Assembly (NCBI GenBank): GCA_051275765.1
Contig: JBNMOV010000129.1
Span: 1-10,924, forward strand
DNA: 10,924 nucleotides
Origin: JAHDCE01 sp051275765
Lineage (GTDB): Bacteria > Bacteroidota > Bacteroidia > Chitinophagales > Saprospiraceae
Direction of reading: 5' to 3'
Shown in pieces: positions 1 to 6,790 of the stretch (positions are counted from its first letter, which is position 1; every line of letters starts with the position of its first letter). Below the pieces are notes generated by a model. That model ran no database searches and was not told the DNA's origin. It worked only from the letters and a program-made list of their open reading frames with translations. A program made the position numbers and the translations under genes.

Positions 1-2
1 TT

Positions 3-50
3 ATCGATATGGATGGTACAGATGTGGTTTTTGCAGTTAGCAAAAGCTAG
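3..50 (+). CDS. C-terminal end of a truncated upstream gene
   Basis: Reading from base 3, an open frame runs through 15 codons (IDMDGTDVVFAVSKS) to a TAG at 48-50. The rest of the gene lies outside the window, so no family can be assigned. What supports a real gene end is the strong + strand intrinsic terminator starting 23 nt after the stop. The other two + frames give less natural peptides. Confidence is limited because only 15 residues are visible. Confidence 0.45.
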   Translation: MDMDGTDVVFAVSKS

Positions 51-72
51 ATTTTTACTACTAGAATATTTT

Positions 73-110
73 ACAAAAGCTGCTTGGATTTCAAGCAGCT
101 TTTGTTTTTT
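73..110 (+). terminator. Strong intrinsic terminator
   Basis: A perfect 14-bp stem is formed by 73-86 and 92-105 around the 5-nt loop GATTT. The T-rich tail TTTTTT (105-110) follows on the + strand. The other direction lacks a T run, so this terminates + strand transcription, most likely of the gene ending at 50. It also insulates the DUF1573 array that begins about 130 nt downstream. Confidence 0.9.
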
Positions 111-208
111 ATAACACTATTAAACAGTAGATTACATATTTTAATATAATTAACAAGTCGTTATATTTTGTTCCCTAGTTATTAACACAGGAAACGCTTT
201 TCATTCAT

Positions 209-216
209 TAGGTTTG
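209..216 (+). promoter_or_regulatory. Candidate Bacteroidota -7 box (TAGGTTTG)
   Basis: TAGGTTTG matches the Bacteroidota -7 consensus TAnnTTTG and lies 23 nt before the ATG at 240. No convincing TTG/TTTG -33 element is seen at the usual spacing. If real, transcription would start near 220-224, which would exclude the GTG at 216 as a start and leave a short leader before ATG 240. This is a motif match only. Confidence 0.3.
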
Positions 217-582
217 TGAACACCAATTCCTCAAACCAAATGAAAAACTTTTATTTCCTTTCTATTTTATTCCTCTTTTTAAGTTGTTCCCAATCTTCTA
301 ATAATGAAACTGTCAATTCTGTTTCTCTGGATAAATATGGTAATTCTATTACTCAAATCAAATTTGATTATTACGAAGTGAATTCTGGCGAAATAGTAGA
401 AGGAACACAGGTCGAATACGAATTTCCTTTCACTAACTGATGTTACGCATGATTAAATTAGAAGCTATTTTGATTTAGTATTACTAGTTATTAACTGTTA
501 GAGCCTTGTTCATTGTTTCTTGTTCTTTTTGGTAGCAAAAAAAACCAAAAACTACCCGACCGGATACAGTTCTTAACGCTAC

Positions 583-730
583 GACGATACTTGAAATCCT
601 AAACAAAATAAACTCGACCCAGTAGTATTTCTTTTGTTTGATCTCGTCTGTCATCTAGCTATAATACTTTAAATTTATAGCCGTTTATGCTCATACAGTA
701 TTTTGTTTTAAACGGATTTCAAGTATCGTC
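583..730. repeat. Perfect 17-bp internal inverted repeat
   Basis: GACGATACTTGAAATCC at 583-599 is exactly repeated in inverse orientation as GGATTTCAAGTATCGTC at 714-730, with 114 nt between the arms. It lies wholly inside the 607-bp element. It may be an ancient nested or duplicated end, or a structural stem of the element. Confidence 0.85.
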
Positions 731-886
731 TCCACTAAACTGCATAATGTCGGGAGCGTGAAAAGATTATTTAAAAAATCATAAGCAATTGATAAATAAA
801 ATGGGTAATACTTAACTTCTTAGAAAGATTGACCTTATGGATTTTAGTTTAAAAAGTGCTTAAAATCCGTTTAAAACGGTATGAGC
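689..886. repeat. Second internal inverted repeat, two blocks
   Basis: GTTTTAAACGGATTT (705-719) pairs with AAATCCGTTTAAAAC (863-877), 15 of 15 bp. Just outside it, GCTCATAC (689-696) pairs with GTATGAGC (879-886), 8 of 8. The left arm carries an extra stretch between the blocks (697-704) that the right arm mostly lacks. Bases 714-719 are shared with the 17-bp repeat at 714-730, so the two stems cannot form at once. Confidence 0.8.
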
Positions 887-1275
887 AAGTATTGTCTATT
901 ATAAAGAAAATGTAGCCAAATAAGCAATGAAACCAAAAGTAAAAATTGATAAAAAGTACGGGAGATCTCCAAAAGAACAGAAATAAGGTGCTGGACAGCA
1001 CTGAATCAAACTTATAAAATTACTTTTGCGTAACATCAGTTACTAATATTGGCGATGTGCCTGTAGTCATTTATAATTGCAAATCCAGCTGTGGATGTGT
1101 AGTGCCTAAATGTCCTAAAAAACCTATTGAGCCGGGTGGTTCAGGAATTTTTTGGGCAAAATTCGATACTAAAAATAGGACGACAAACCAAAACCCTAAC
1201 GATGACAGCGAATACAGAACCTCCAAACATCCTTTTAAGGCTATCTACTACTGTTATACCAAAAGAAAAATAACT

Positions 1276-1842
1276 ATGAAAAATTTCTACTGGCTTTTAG
1301 TATTTGTATTATTATTTTCCTATCGCAGCAAGGACGCAATTATTCTTATAGAACATAAACCAGAAAAAATTGAAGTAAAACCTATCATTCAAAAAGATAC
1401 CATTATTGATACAGAACCTACGTTTGCTCAATTTGAAATAGATTCTCAACATATTGTTTTTCGTCAGTTTGAAGAAAATCCTGAATCTGGAATTTATTAT
1501 AAATCAGATGACAAAGCATCCTCTATTGATACTATAGAATTTAGTGCTAATAAGTATCTAAAACTAGGAAAAATAGTGCAGAATAGCAAAGTAGTCATAA
1601 CCATTCCTTTTATCAATACAGGAAAATATCCTTTAGTTATACGCCATTGTAAATCTAGTGGTGGGCTACTCACAGATTGTCCCAAAAAACCAATTTTCCC
1701 TAATGATACAAGTTATTTAGATCTTATAATCTACTCAAGAAACATAATAGGAAAATCTACAAAGACAGCTACAGTTACCACTAATGCAGAACAGGAATCT
1801 TTTCGCATTATGGCTAAGTGGGAATATGTGGCTGAAGAATAA
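1276..1842 (+). CDS. DUF1573-like protein, second of three paralogues, lipobox and core cysteines lost
   Basis: The start ATG 1276 lies 2 nt after the stop of the preceding paralogue and gives a 188-residue protein. The N-terminus MKNFYWLLVFVLLFSY matches the first gene's signal peptide (MKNFYFLSILFLFLSC), but codon 17, where the lipid-attached cysteine would be expected, is CGC (Arg), one transition away from TGC. Residues 1-16 may still act as a signal or anchor. The C-terminal half is DUF1573-like: KYLKLGKIVQNSKVVITIPF, INTGKYPLVIRHCKSSGG, then DCPKKPIFPND and TKTATVTTNAEQESFRI. The first paralogue has CKSSCGC here, while this one reads CKSSGGLL, so both central cysteines are gone. About 80 residues between signal and domain are low in recognisable features. 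An open frame continues upstream to 1057, but that part is the C-terminus of the previous gene. It may be functional or on the way to becoming a pseudogene. Confidence 0.75.
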   Translation: MKNFYWLLVFVLLFSYRSKDAIILIEHKPEKIEVKPIIQKDTIIDTEPTFAQFEIDSQHIVFRQFEENPESGIYYKSDDKASSIDTIEFSANKYLKLGKIVQNSKVVITIPFINTGKYPLVIRHCKSSGGLLTDCPKKPIFPNDTSYLDLIIYSRNIIGKSTKTATVTTNAEQESFRIMAKWEYVAEE

Positions 1843-1847
1843 TTTCA

Positions 1848-2459
1848 ATGAAAAATATCATATTACTCCTAGTACTTTCTGTCTCAATTTCTTGTAATAA
1901 GACAGAAGAAAAAGTCATAATAGGAGAAAAACCTTCATTTCCTCAAGTAGAATTCGAATATTATGAATACGATCTAGGAGATATCATTGCAGGACCTCAA
2001 ATAATAATCAAATTCCCTTACAAAAACATAGGCGACAAGCCATTCAAATTTGGCAGGTCATATTCAGAGTGTGGTGGAATAACTTCTAGATATTCAAATA
2101 ACGTATTATATCCAGAAGAATCTGATACTGTTAAAGCTATTTTTAATACTAAAGGTTATTGGGGTGCTAAGGGATGTTGAATTAATAACTGTCCATTTTG
2201 AACTTTATCTTTTTGCACTATCCTGCGTTGGTAAAACCCTTATTACGCTAAGGCGTAACGCGATTTTTACCACCTTGCCTAGCACAAAAATATTTTGCCC
2301 AAATCGGACACTTATTAATTCGCCATCCCTAAAAGTTGTCGTATTGGATTTTCTACAAATACTCGTGATGAATCTATCAGATTGAAAATAACTGCTAATA
2401 TTATCAATGAAGATAAAAATCCCAAACACAGAACTAAATCTAATGCTTGGGATTTTTAA
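1848..2459 (+). pseudogene. DUF1573-like lipoprotein, third paralogue, split by a 159-bp insertion
   Basis: The ATG at 1848 is 5 nt after the previous stop. MKNIILLLVLSVSISC is a clear lipoprotein signal with cysteine at residue 16. The body is DUF1573-like (FEYYEYDLGDIIAGPQ, then IIIKFPYKNIGDKPFKF). The frame enters an inserted element at 2171 and hits TGA at 2178-2180, giving a 110-residue truncated product. Beyond the element the same frame resumes as SCRIGFSTNTRDESIRLKIT and ends at TAA 2457-2459. Deleting the element plus one TAA copy (162 nt, in frame) rebuilds a junction reading YWGAKSCRIGF and an intact protein of about 149 residues. The domain core has ECGG in place of SSCGC. The gene converges on the sphingomyelinase gene, with 3 nt between stop codons. 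Function is unknown. A truncated lipoprotein could still be made and exported. Confidence 0.85.
2171..2329. mobile_element. 159-bp foldback MITE inserted at TAA
   Basis: The terminal inverted repeats are 24 nt with 21 matches (2171-2194 and 2306-2329, starting GGGATG and ending CATCCC). TAA copies at 2168-2170 and 2330-2332 form a 3-bp target duplication. The interior also folds back over most of its length. The centre is a perfect 6-bp hairpin TTACGC-TAAG-GCGTAA (2243-2258). There is no meaningful ORF; the short open frames here are read-through of the element. A 3-bp T-N-A target duplication is typical of some IS5-family groups, so mobilisation by such a transposase is a reasonable but unproven inference. 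A second 159-bp element of the same design lies at 10765-10923. Confidence 0.88.
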
Positions 2460-2462
2460 AGT

Positions 2463-4616
2463 CTATCTCAAAACTACCTTCCTAGCCAAATGCTCCCCTT
2501 CTGAAGTCATCTTCAAACAGTACATTCCAGCAGCGGATCTTGACAAATCAAAACTAGTAGAACCTGTTGCTATTTTATTCATCATCAACTGTCCTTGTGC
2601 ATTATACCATTCAAAAGTAATTTCTGAATTGAAAGTATTTTCAAAATTGACATAAAACAATCCATTAGATGGATTAGGCGAAATCGTAAAATGATTCCCT
2701 AATAATTCTTCATTGCTTTGAAGGATGATTTGTATTTCGTTGGATGGGTTGGAATCATTTCCATTATAAGAAACGACGACGTAGTAAATGCCCGATTCTG
2801 TAGGACCGAAATTAGGATCAGTTGCTCCATCTATAGGGCCATTTTCATCGTACCATTGATAAGTACCAAAATCATAATCAGATTCTAGTGTGCCATTATT
2901 ATCCATAATAGTTGGCGTACAATCATTTACTGTTAAATTCAAAGATGCAGCATTAGTTGGCATAGCAAATTCAATCAATCCTGGATTGACATAAGGGTAA
3001 TCTGTCAATGTGCTATTGATACTCACATCTGGTGTATAAGTGTAGCTAATTTCACAATGATAATCGCCTACATTATTCACATCAAAAGGAAAAACACTTA
3101 ATGAAGCATTGGTTTCTCCTACTAATTCTGCTTCATCCAAATACCATTGGTAAGAAATCACTGGTGAAACATCACTCGCCACAGAAATTTGAATAGTTCC
3201 ATCCTTGCAAATCTCTGTGTCCCCTGGCTGTTCCGTTACTTCTGGATATACAAAATGCCCCATTACTGCCTCGTGATCAGATAAATCATAAATGCCCCAC
3301 ATATCATTGTGGATACTTCGCATATTCCATGTTTCATTGGTAGCGAAAACAGGCATGAGATTACTGTAATTTCCAAAGGCATGATCTATAATATTTCCAT
3401 CTGGGCTAGATGCTGCATTATCCTTATAATGATTAAAATTCAACGAAGTGGCAACATATGGCGTACCTAAACGAGTAGCCTCAATAGCACTTAGTATATT
3501 GCGAATATATTCGTAATCATTTTCATCGTCATTCATCCCTATATTGAAATCCCCTGCGAAAATAATCGCTTCTCCTTTAGGGATATTGAAACTATTCATG
3601 AAGGTCTGAAAAGCATCCAATTGTTGTAGTCTAATTCCTGCATTACCTGCTTCTAGGTGTGTTCCAAAAATATGATATATAGTTCCTAGTTTATTGATAC
3701 GAGCATATTTCACCCCTTTTCTTGCTGCACAATTCCATGCTCCATTATCACATGGAATGCCTTCTGATTGAAAATCTAAATCTGCTTGCATTTCTATTGG
3801 CCACTTACTGATAATATAAACGCCACCATCTTTGGTTACGCCAGGAATATCCACAGTAGCTGCATTCAAAGAAGTCGTCTGATAACTATAATCAGTAAAA
3901 AGGCTTCCTAAAAATTCATCAGCCAAATCGAAGGCTTCTTGTGCCACCAATACATCCATGCTCATTGGAATACGAGTATACAAATGTTCTGCACGTTCGT
4001 TTTCATCCTGATCTGCTACGCCTACTGGCATCAATAATGCCACATTGTATGACATGAGATTCATGATATTGGGATTTGTCAAATCATTAGGATCGGGATG
4101 CGTATGTGGATTGACTTCATGTAAAGCAAAACGTATATTTTCCTCATAAGGGATATTGTTTTCTCGCTTATATTTTAAAATGAGTTGCTTACCTCCTATC
4201 ATGATAGTTTCTTCATGAAAATTTCCATTATTCTGTCCATGCCAAGAATGATCGAAGCCATTCCCCTTCACAGAGAAGTCCATATCACTTCCTAGAAATT
4301 CGCCTTCTAATCTACATTGCAAAGTAAAAGATTCACCATTATGCTCTATCAATACTTCTTGATAAAAATCGCTTCCATTATGGATACCATCATCTCTATT
4401 TACTCGAAGTACTCGAAGTTTGCTTTGCCAAGCATAGCTTGTTCCATTGAATGGCGTCCATTCATCACTTTCTAATGGATCATCATTTGTACTCCATTGT
4501 GTGGTTGTGATATTAAAATCGAGTGTAGTATTATTTTCAAAATAAAAATCAGTTTCTGCAAAGGAGTAAAAAGAAAGGAATATAAATAGCGAAAGGACGA
4601 GGTACTTTTTCAACAT
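2463..4616 (-). CDS. Secreted sphingomyelinase C-like phosphodiesterase with Ig-like repeats and T9SS tail
   Basis: This is a 717-residue protein from the ATG at 4616. An in-frame TTG eight codons upstream is rejected because the signal peptide MLKKYLVLSLFIFLSFYSFA starts at this ATG. Residues about 22-170 form a beta-rich domain I do not recognise. Residues about 180-455 are an endonuclease/exonuclease/phosphatase fold of the bacterial neutral sphingomyelinase type. Visible motifs are MSYNV (Asn191), QEAFD (Glu227), VYIISKWPI, GTHLEAG (His320), GDFN (Asp356, Asn358) and SDHEAV (Asp447, His448), the expected metal-binding and catalytic set. Family members cleave sphingomyelin to ceramide and phosphocholine. 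Two Ig-like segments follow (about 459-537 and 558-632, each with QWY and a GxY pair). The last 75 residues, starting FTISPNPSNGLFYVNF, are a T9SS type A sorting domain. The protein is therefore predicted to be exported across the outer membrane. The exact substrate is inferred. The gene has its own leader downstream of a terminator. Confidence 0.88.
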   Translation of the reverse strand: MLKKYLVLSLFIFLSFYSFAETDFYFENNTTLDFNITTTQWSTNDDPLESDEWTPFNGTSYAWQSKLRVLRVNRDDGIHNGSDFYQEVLIEHNGESFTLQCRLEGEFLGSDMDFSVKGNGFDHSWHGQNNGNFHEETIMIGGKQLILKYKRENNIPYEENIRFALHEVNPHTHPDPNDLTNPNIMNLMSYNVALLMPVGVADQDENERAEHLYTRIPMSMDVLVAQEAFDLADEFLGSLFTDYSYQTTSLNAATVDIPGVTKDGGVYIISKWPIEMQADLDFQSEGIPCDNGAWNCAARKGVKYARINKLGTIYHIFGTHLEAGNAGIRLQQLDAFQTFMNSFNIPKGEAIIFAGDFNIGMNDDENDYEYIRNILSAIEATRLGTPYVATSLNFNHYKDNAASSPDGNIIDHAFGNYSNLMPVFATNETWNMRSIHNDMWGIYDLSDHEAVMGHFVYPEVTEQPGDTEICKDGTIQISVASDVSPVISYQWYLDEAELVGETNASLSVFPFDVNNVGDYHCEISYTYTPDVSINSTLTDYPYVNPGLIEFAMPTNAASLNLTVNDCTPTIMDNNGTLESDYDFGTYQWYDENGPIDGATDPNFGPTESGIYYVVVSYNGNDSNPSNEIQIILQSNEELLGNHFTISPNPSNGLFYVNFENTFNSEITFEWYNAQGQLMMNKIATGSTSFDLSRSAAGMYCLKMTSEGEHLARKVVLR

Positions 4617-4725
4617 GGTATCTGGTGTTTCATTAAACAATCATTAAAAATAAGGAATGTGAATATCAAATTGATAAAGAACATTGTAGATTCTTTCTAA
4701 GATGTACATTTCACGTCATAGCAGC

Positions 4726-4768
4726 AAAAAAGATGGGCATCCTACAACGCAGGATGCCCATCTTAAAA
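4726..4768 (-). terminator. Strong intrinsic terminator for the acyl-CoA synthetase genes
   Basis: AAGATGGGCATCCT (4730-4743) and AGGATGCCCATCTT (4751-4764) form a perfect 14-bp stem with a 7-nt loop. Read on the - strand it is followed by a T run (A run 4726-4731 on the + strand). It lies 26 nt past the stop of the synthetase gene ending at 4791, and separates it from the sphingomyelinase gene. Confidence 0.9.
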
Positions 4769-4790
4769 TTTATAAACTTGTTAGCAGTAA

Positions 4791-6632
4791 TTACACATCG
4801 TAAATTCCACTGATAATACTAGCATATTTCTCTCTAACGACTCTACGCTTAAGTTTCATAGTAGGTGTAAGTTCATCTGAACCTACATCCCAAGGATCAC
4901 TTAACAACTTGAATTTCTTAATCTGCTCTATATGACTGAAATTCGGATTGAAACCATCGATGATTTCTTGGACTTTTGCCAATACTTTAGGGTTTTCTAA
5001 GGTATCCTTAGAAATACAGAATAAAGTATCATTATAAGGAGCTGGCGTAATTTTACAAGGCACGTCATTTTCCTCACACCAATCAAGCAATGCAGCAGCA
5101 GCAGGAACGATCAATGCAGAAACGAACTTCTGCTTTTCTCCTACAACCATCATTTGCTCTATTAAGAAATCTTCCTTAAATTTACTTTCGATAGGAGCTG
5201 GAGCAACGTATTTACCACCAGATGTTTTTAATAATTCTTTCTTTCTATCTGTAATTTTAAGGAATTGTCCACCTTTTGGACCAGTCACGAATTTCCCTAT
5301 ATCTCCTGTATGAAACCAACCTTCAGCATCCATTACTTCAGCCGTTTTCGCTGGTTGGTTATAATAACCTTGCATGATATTAGGACCTTTAGCTAGGATT
5401 TCTCCTTCGCCTTCTTTGTATTCTCCGTCTGAAGGATCTATCGTAATTGTAACACCTCTTAATGGTTTCCCTACAGTACCTAACAATGCTCCATTTTCCT
5501 CAAATGAATTAATAGATAGTGCTGGAGATGTTTCTGTCAAACCATAACCTTCTCCAATCGGAATACCCGCAGCAGAAAATACTTTGGTCATTTTAACTGG
5601 ACAAGCTGCTGCACCAGTTACGATCCCTTTCATATTGCCACCTAATGCTTCTCTCCACTTACTGAAAATCAGCTTATCTGCAATGGCATGTTTGATGCCA
5701 TCTAAACCTGTGTATTCTTTTCCGAATTCGAAGCTATCCGTCCTACCTAATGCCCAGAAGAATAATTTTTTCTTAATTCCTGTTAACTCTAATCCTTTAT
5801 TATAGATCTTTTCATATACCTTTTCCAATAGTCTTGGAACAGTCGTAAAGAAGTGAGGTTGGAAGGATTTGATATCGCCTCCATCGCCACCTAAATTACG
5901 TACTCCTGTGAAACCTACTGTTACACTAGTTGCTAGATAAACACTAGAAATCGTACATTCAAAAATATGGCATAGCGGAAGAAAACTTAATGCCTTATCT
6001 CCTGGGACTAATGGAAACAAAGGATATGCTGCCTTGATATTGGATATGATATTATCGTGCGAAAGCATAACACCCTTTGGCAGTCCAGTCGTTCCTGATG
6101 TATAAATCAACACTGCTAAATCATGTGGATCTACGCTATCTGATATTTTTTCTACTTCTTCTAAACTTCCTTCTTCAAAGATATCTTCCCAATGTGGTAA
6201 GCCATCTTCTTTATCGAAAGTAAACATTCCTTTAAAACTAGGAACCTTAGAAACAGTCGCCTTTACTTTATCTGCTAAATCACCAGGACCTAAAAAAGCA
6301 TATTTCACCTCTGCATCATTGAAGATATATTCATAATCAGAAGGTGCAATGGTAGGATATACTGGAACAGTAACAACACCGATTTGGTGTGCTGCTATTT
6401 CCACTATCTTCCATTCTGGACGATTATTATAAGATAAGATAGAAATCTTATCTCCTTTTTTTAATCCTAATTTCAACAAGCCTAAACTCAAGCTATTCGC
6501 AAGGTCTATGATTTCTTTTGTTGAATAAAATACCCACTCTTCCCCTACCCTGTGACCCATTGATTTTTCCAATGGGTGGTTCTTGTTTTGGAAGTGGATA
6601 AGCTCGAATAATCTCGTGAAAGTTAATTCCAT
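4791..6632 (-). CDS. Long-chain fatty acid-CoA ligase (AMP-forming), second of a pair
   Basis: This 613-residue protein of the ANL adenylate-forming superfamily activates a fatty acid with ATP to an acyl-adenylate and then to acyl-CoA. It acts in the cytoplasm or at the inner membrane face. Motifs in order: phosphate loop IYTSGTTGLPKGV (176-188), LPLCHIFE (218-225), GYGLTETSP (362-370), GWFHTGDIG (438-446), hinge and C-domain TDRKKELLKTSGGKYVAP (461-478), and the C-terminal ELTPTMKLKRR (587-597), which carries the usual catalytic lysine region. All motifs look canonical and the length is typical of the long-chain type. It follows a paralogue 158 nt upstream and ends at a strong terminator. 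The two share their start (F-R-LF) and their final YDV, so tandem duplication is likely. Chain-length specificity cannot be read from sequence. Confidence 0.93.
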   Translation of the reverse strand: MELTFTRLFELIHFQNKNHPLEKSMGHRVGEEWVFYSTKEIIDLANSLSLGLLKLGLKKGDKISILSYNNRPEWKIVEIAAHQIGVVTVPVYPTIAPSDYEYIFNDAEVKYAFLGPGDLADKVKATVSKVPSFKGMFTFDKEDGLPHWEDIFEEGSLEEVEKISDSVDPHDLAVLIYTSGTTGLPKGVMLSHDNIISNIKAAYPLFPLVPGDKALSFLPLCHIFECTISSVYLATSVTVGFTGVRNLGGDGGDIKSFQPHFFTTVPRLLEKVYEKIYNKGLELTGIKKKLFFWALGRTDSFEFGKEYTGLDGIKHAIADKLIFSKWREALGGNMKGIVTGAAACPVKMTKVFSAAGIPIGEGYGLTETSPALSINSFEENGALLGTVGKPLRGVTITIDPSDGEYKEGEGEILAKGPNIMQGYYNQPAKTAEVMDAEGWFHTGDIGKFVTGPKGGQFLKITDRKKELLKTSGGKYVAPAPIESKFKEDFLIEQMMVVGEKQKFVSALIVPAAAALLDWCEENDVPCKITPAPYNDTLFCISKDTLENPKVLAKVQEIIDGFNPNFSHIEQIKKFKLLSDPWDVGSDELTPTMKLKRRVVREKYASIISGIYDV

Positions 6633-6790
6633 TATAATGATGACTTAGTGTACAAAGTAAAATTTTAGCCAAAATACGTTTTTTATAAAAACTTTTATAC
6701 TTTCTTTTAAAAACAGAATAAAGTTGTTCTGAAATTGATAGAATTGAATGAATATTATGATTATATGAGACTGACTTGCATCTTAATCCG

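Larger units (their letters stand above)
435..1041. mobile_element. 607-bp non-coding MITE-like insertion with perfect 15-bp TIRs
   Basis: The ends AACTGATGTTACGCA (435-449) and TGCGTAACATCAGTT (1027-1041) are perfect inverted repeats. Flanking ACT copies at 432-434 and 1042-1044 fit a 3-bp target duplication. The exact boundary is slightly ambiguous because ACTAA also occurs on both sides. Excision restores the DUF1573 reading PFTNIGD. No open frame over about 60 codons lies inside on either strand, so it cannot encode a full transposase. It is either a non-autonomous element or the relic of an insertion sequence. Internally it holds two further inverted repeat pairs, listed separately, and a small hairpin (GTGCT, loop GGAC, AGCAC at 988-1001). 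I could not assign an IS family from the ends. Confidence 0.85.
240..1273 (+). pseudogene. DUF1573-like lipoprotein, split by a 607-bp insertion and frameshifted
   Basis: The ATG at 240 starts a lipoprotein signal peptide (MKNFYFLSILFLFLSC, lipobox cysteine at residue 16), followed by a DUF1573-type start (FDYYEVNSGEIVEGTQVEYEF then PFT). At 434 the frame runs into an inserted element (435-1041) and stops at 438-440. After the element the domain resumes at 1045 with NIGDVPVVIYNCKSSCGC, the usual SSCGC motif, then CPKKPIEPG and FDTKNR. Removing the element plus one ACT copy gives PFTNIGD, the expected motif, but the upstream and downstream pieces are in different frames only because of the insertion. 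A second lesion lies near 1177-1181: the natural C-terminus (RQTKTLTMTANTEP onward) continues one frame over and ends at TAA 1271-1273. The intact ancestor would have been about 140 residues. The molecular role of DUF1573 is not established. It is the first of three tandem paralogues, ending 2 nt before the next start. Confidence 0.85.

Noticed and set aside
216..440. Start of the first lipoprotein at GTG 216 and a complete 74-residue protein
   Set aside because: The signal peptide begins at ATG 240, and the stop at 438-440 lies within the inserted element, so this is only the broken N-terminal part.
435..1041. Intact or recognisable transposase inside the 607-bp element
   Set aside because: Short peptides such as the one from ATG 928 (MKPKVKIDKKYGRSPKEQK) were considered, but none resembles a transposase well enough to call.
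1057..1842. A single 261-codon open frame starting at GTG 1057
   Set aside because: Its first 73 codons are the C-terminal part of the first DUF1573 gene plus out-of-frame sequence; the real second gene starts at ATG 1276 with its own signal peptide.
2164..2429. Short open frames on both strands across the 159-bp element
   Set aside because: They are chance frames through a foldback sequence and have no protein-like features; excision restores a continuous DUF1573 frame.
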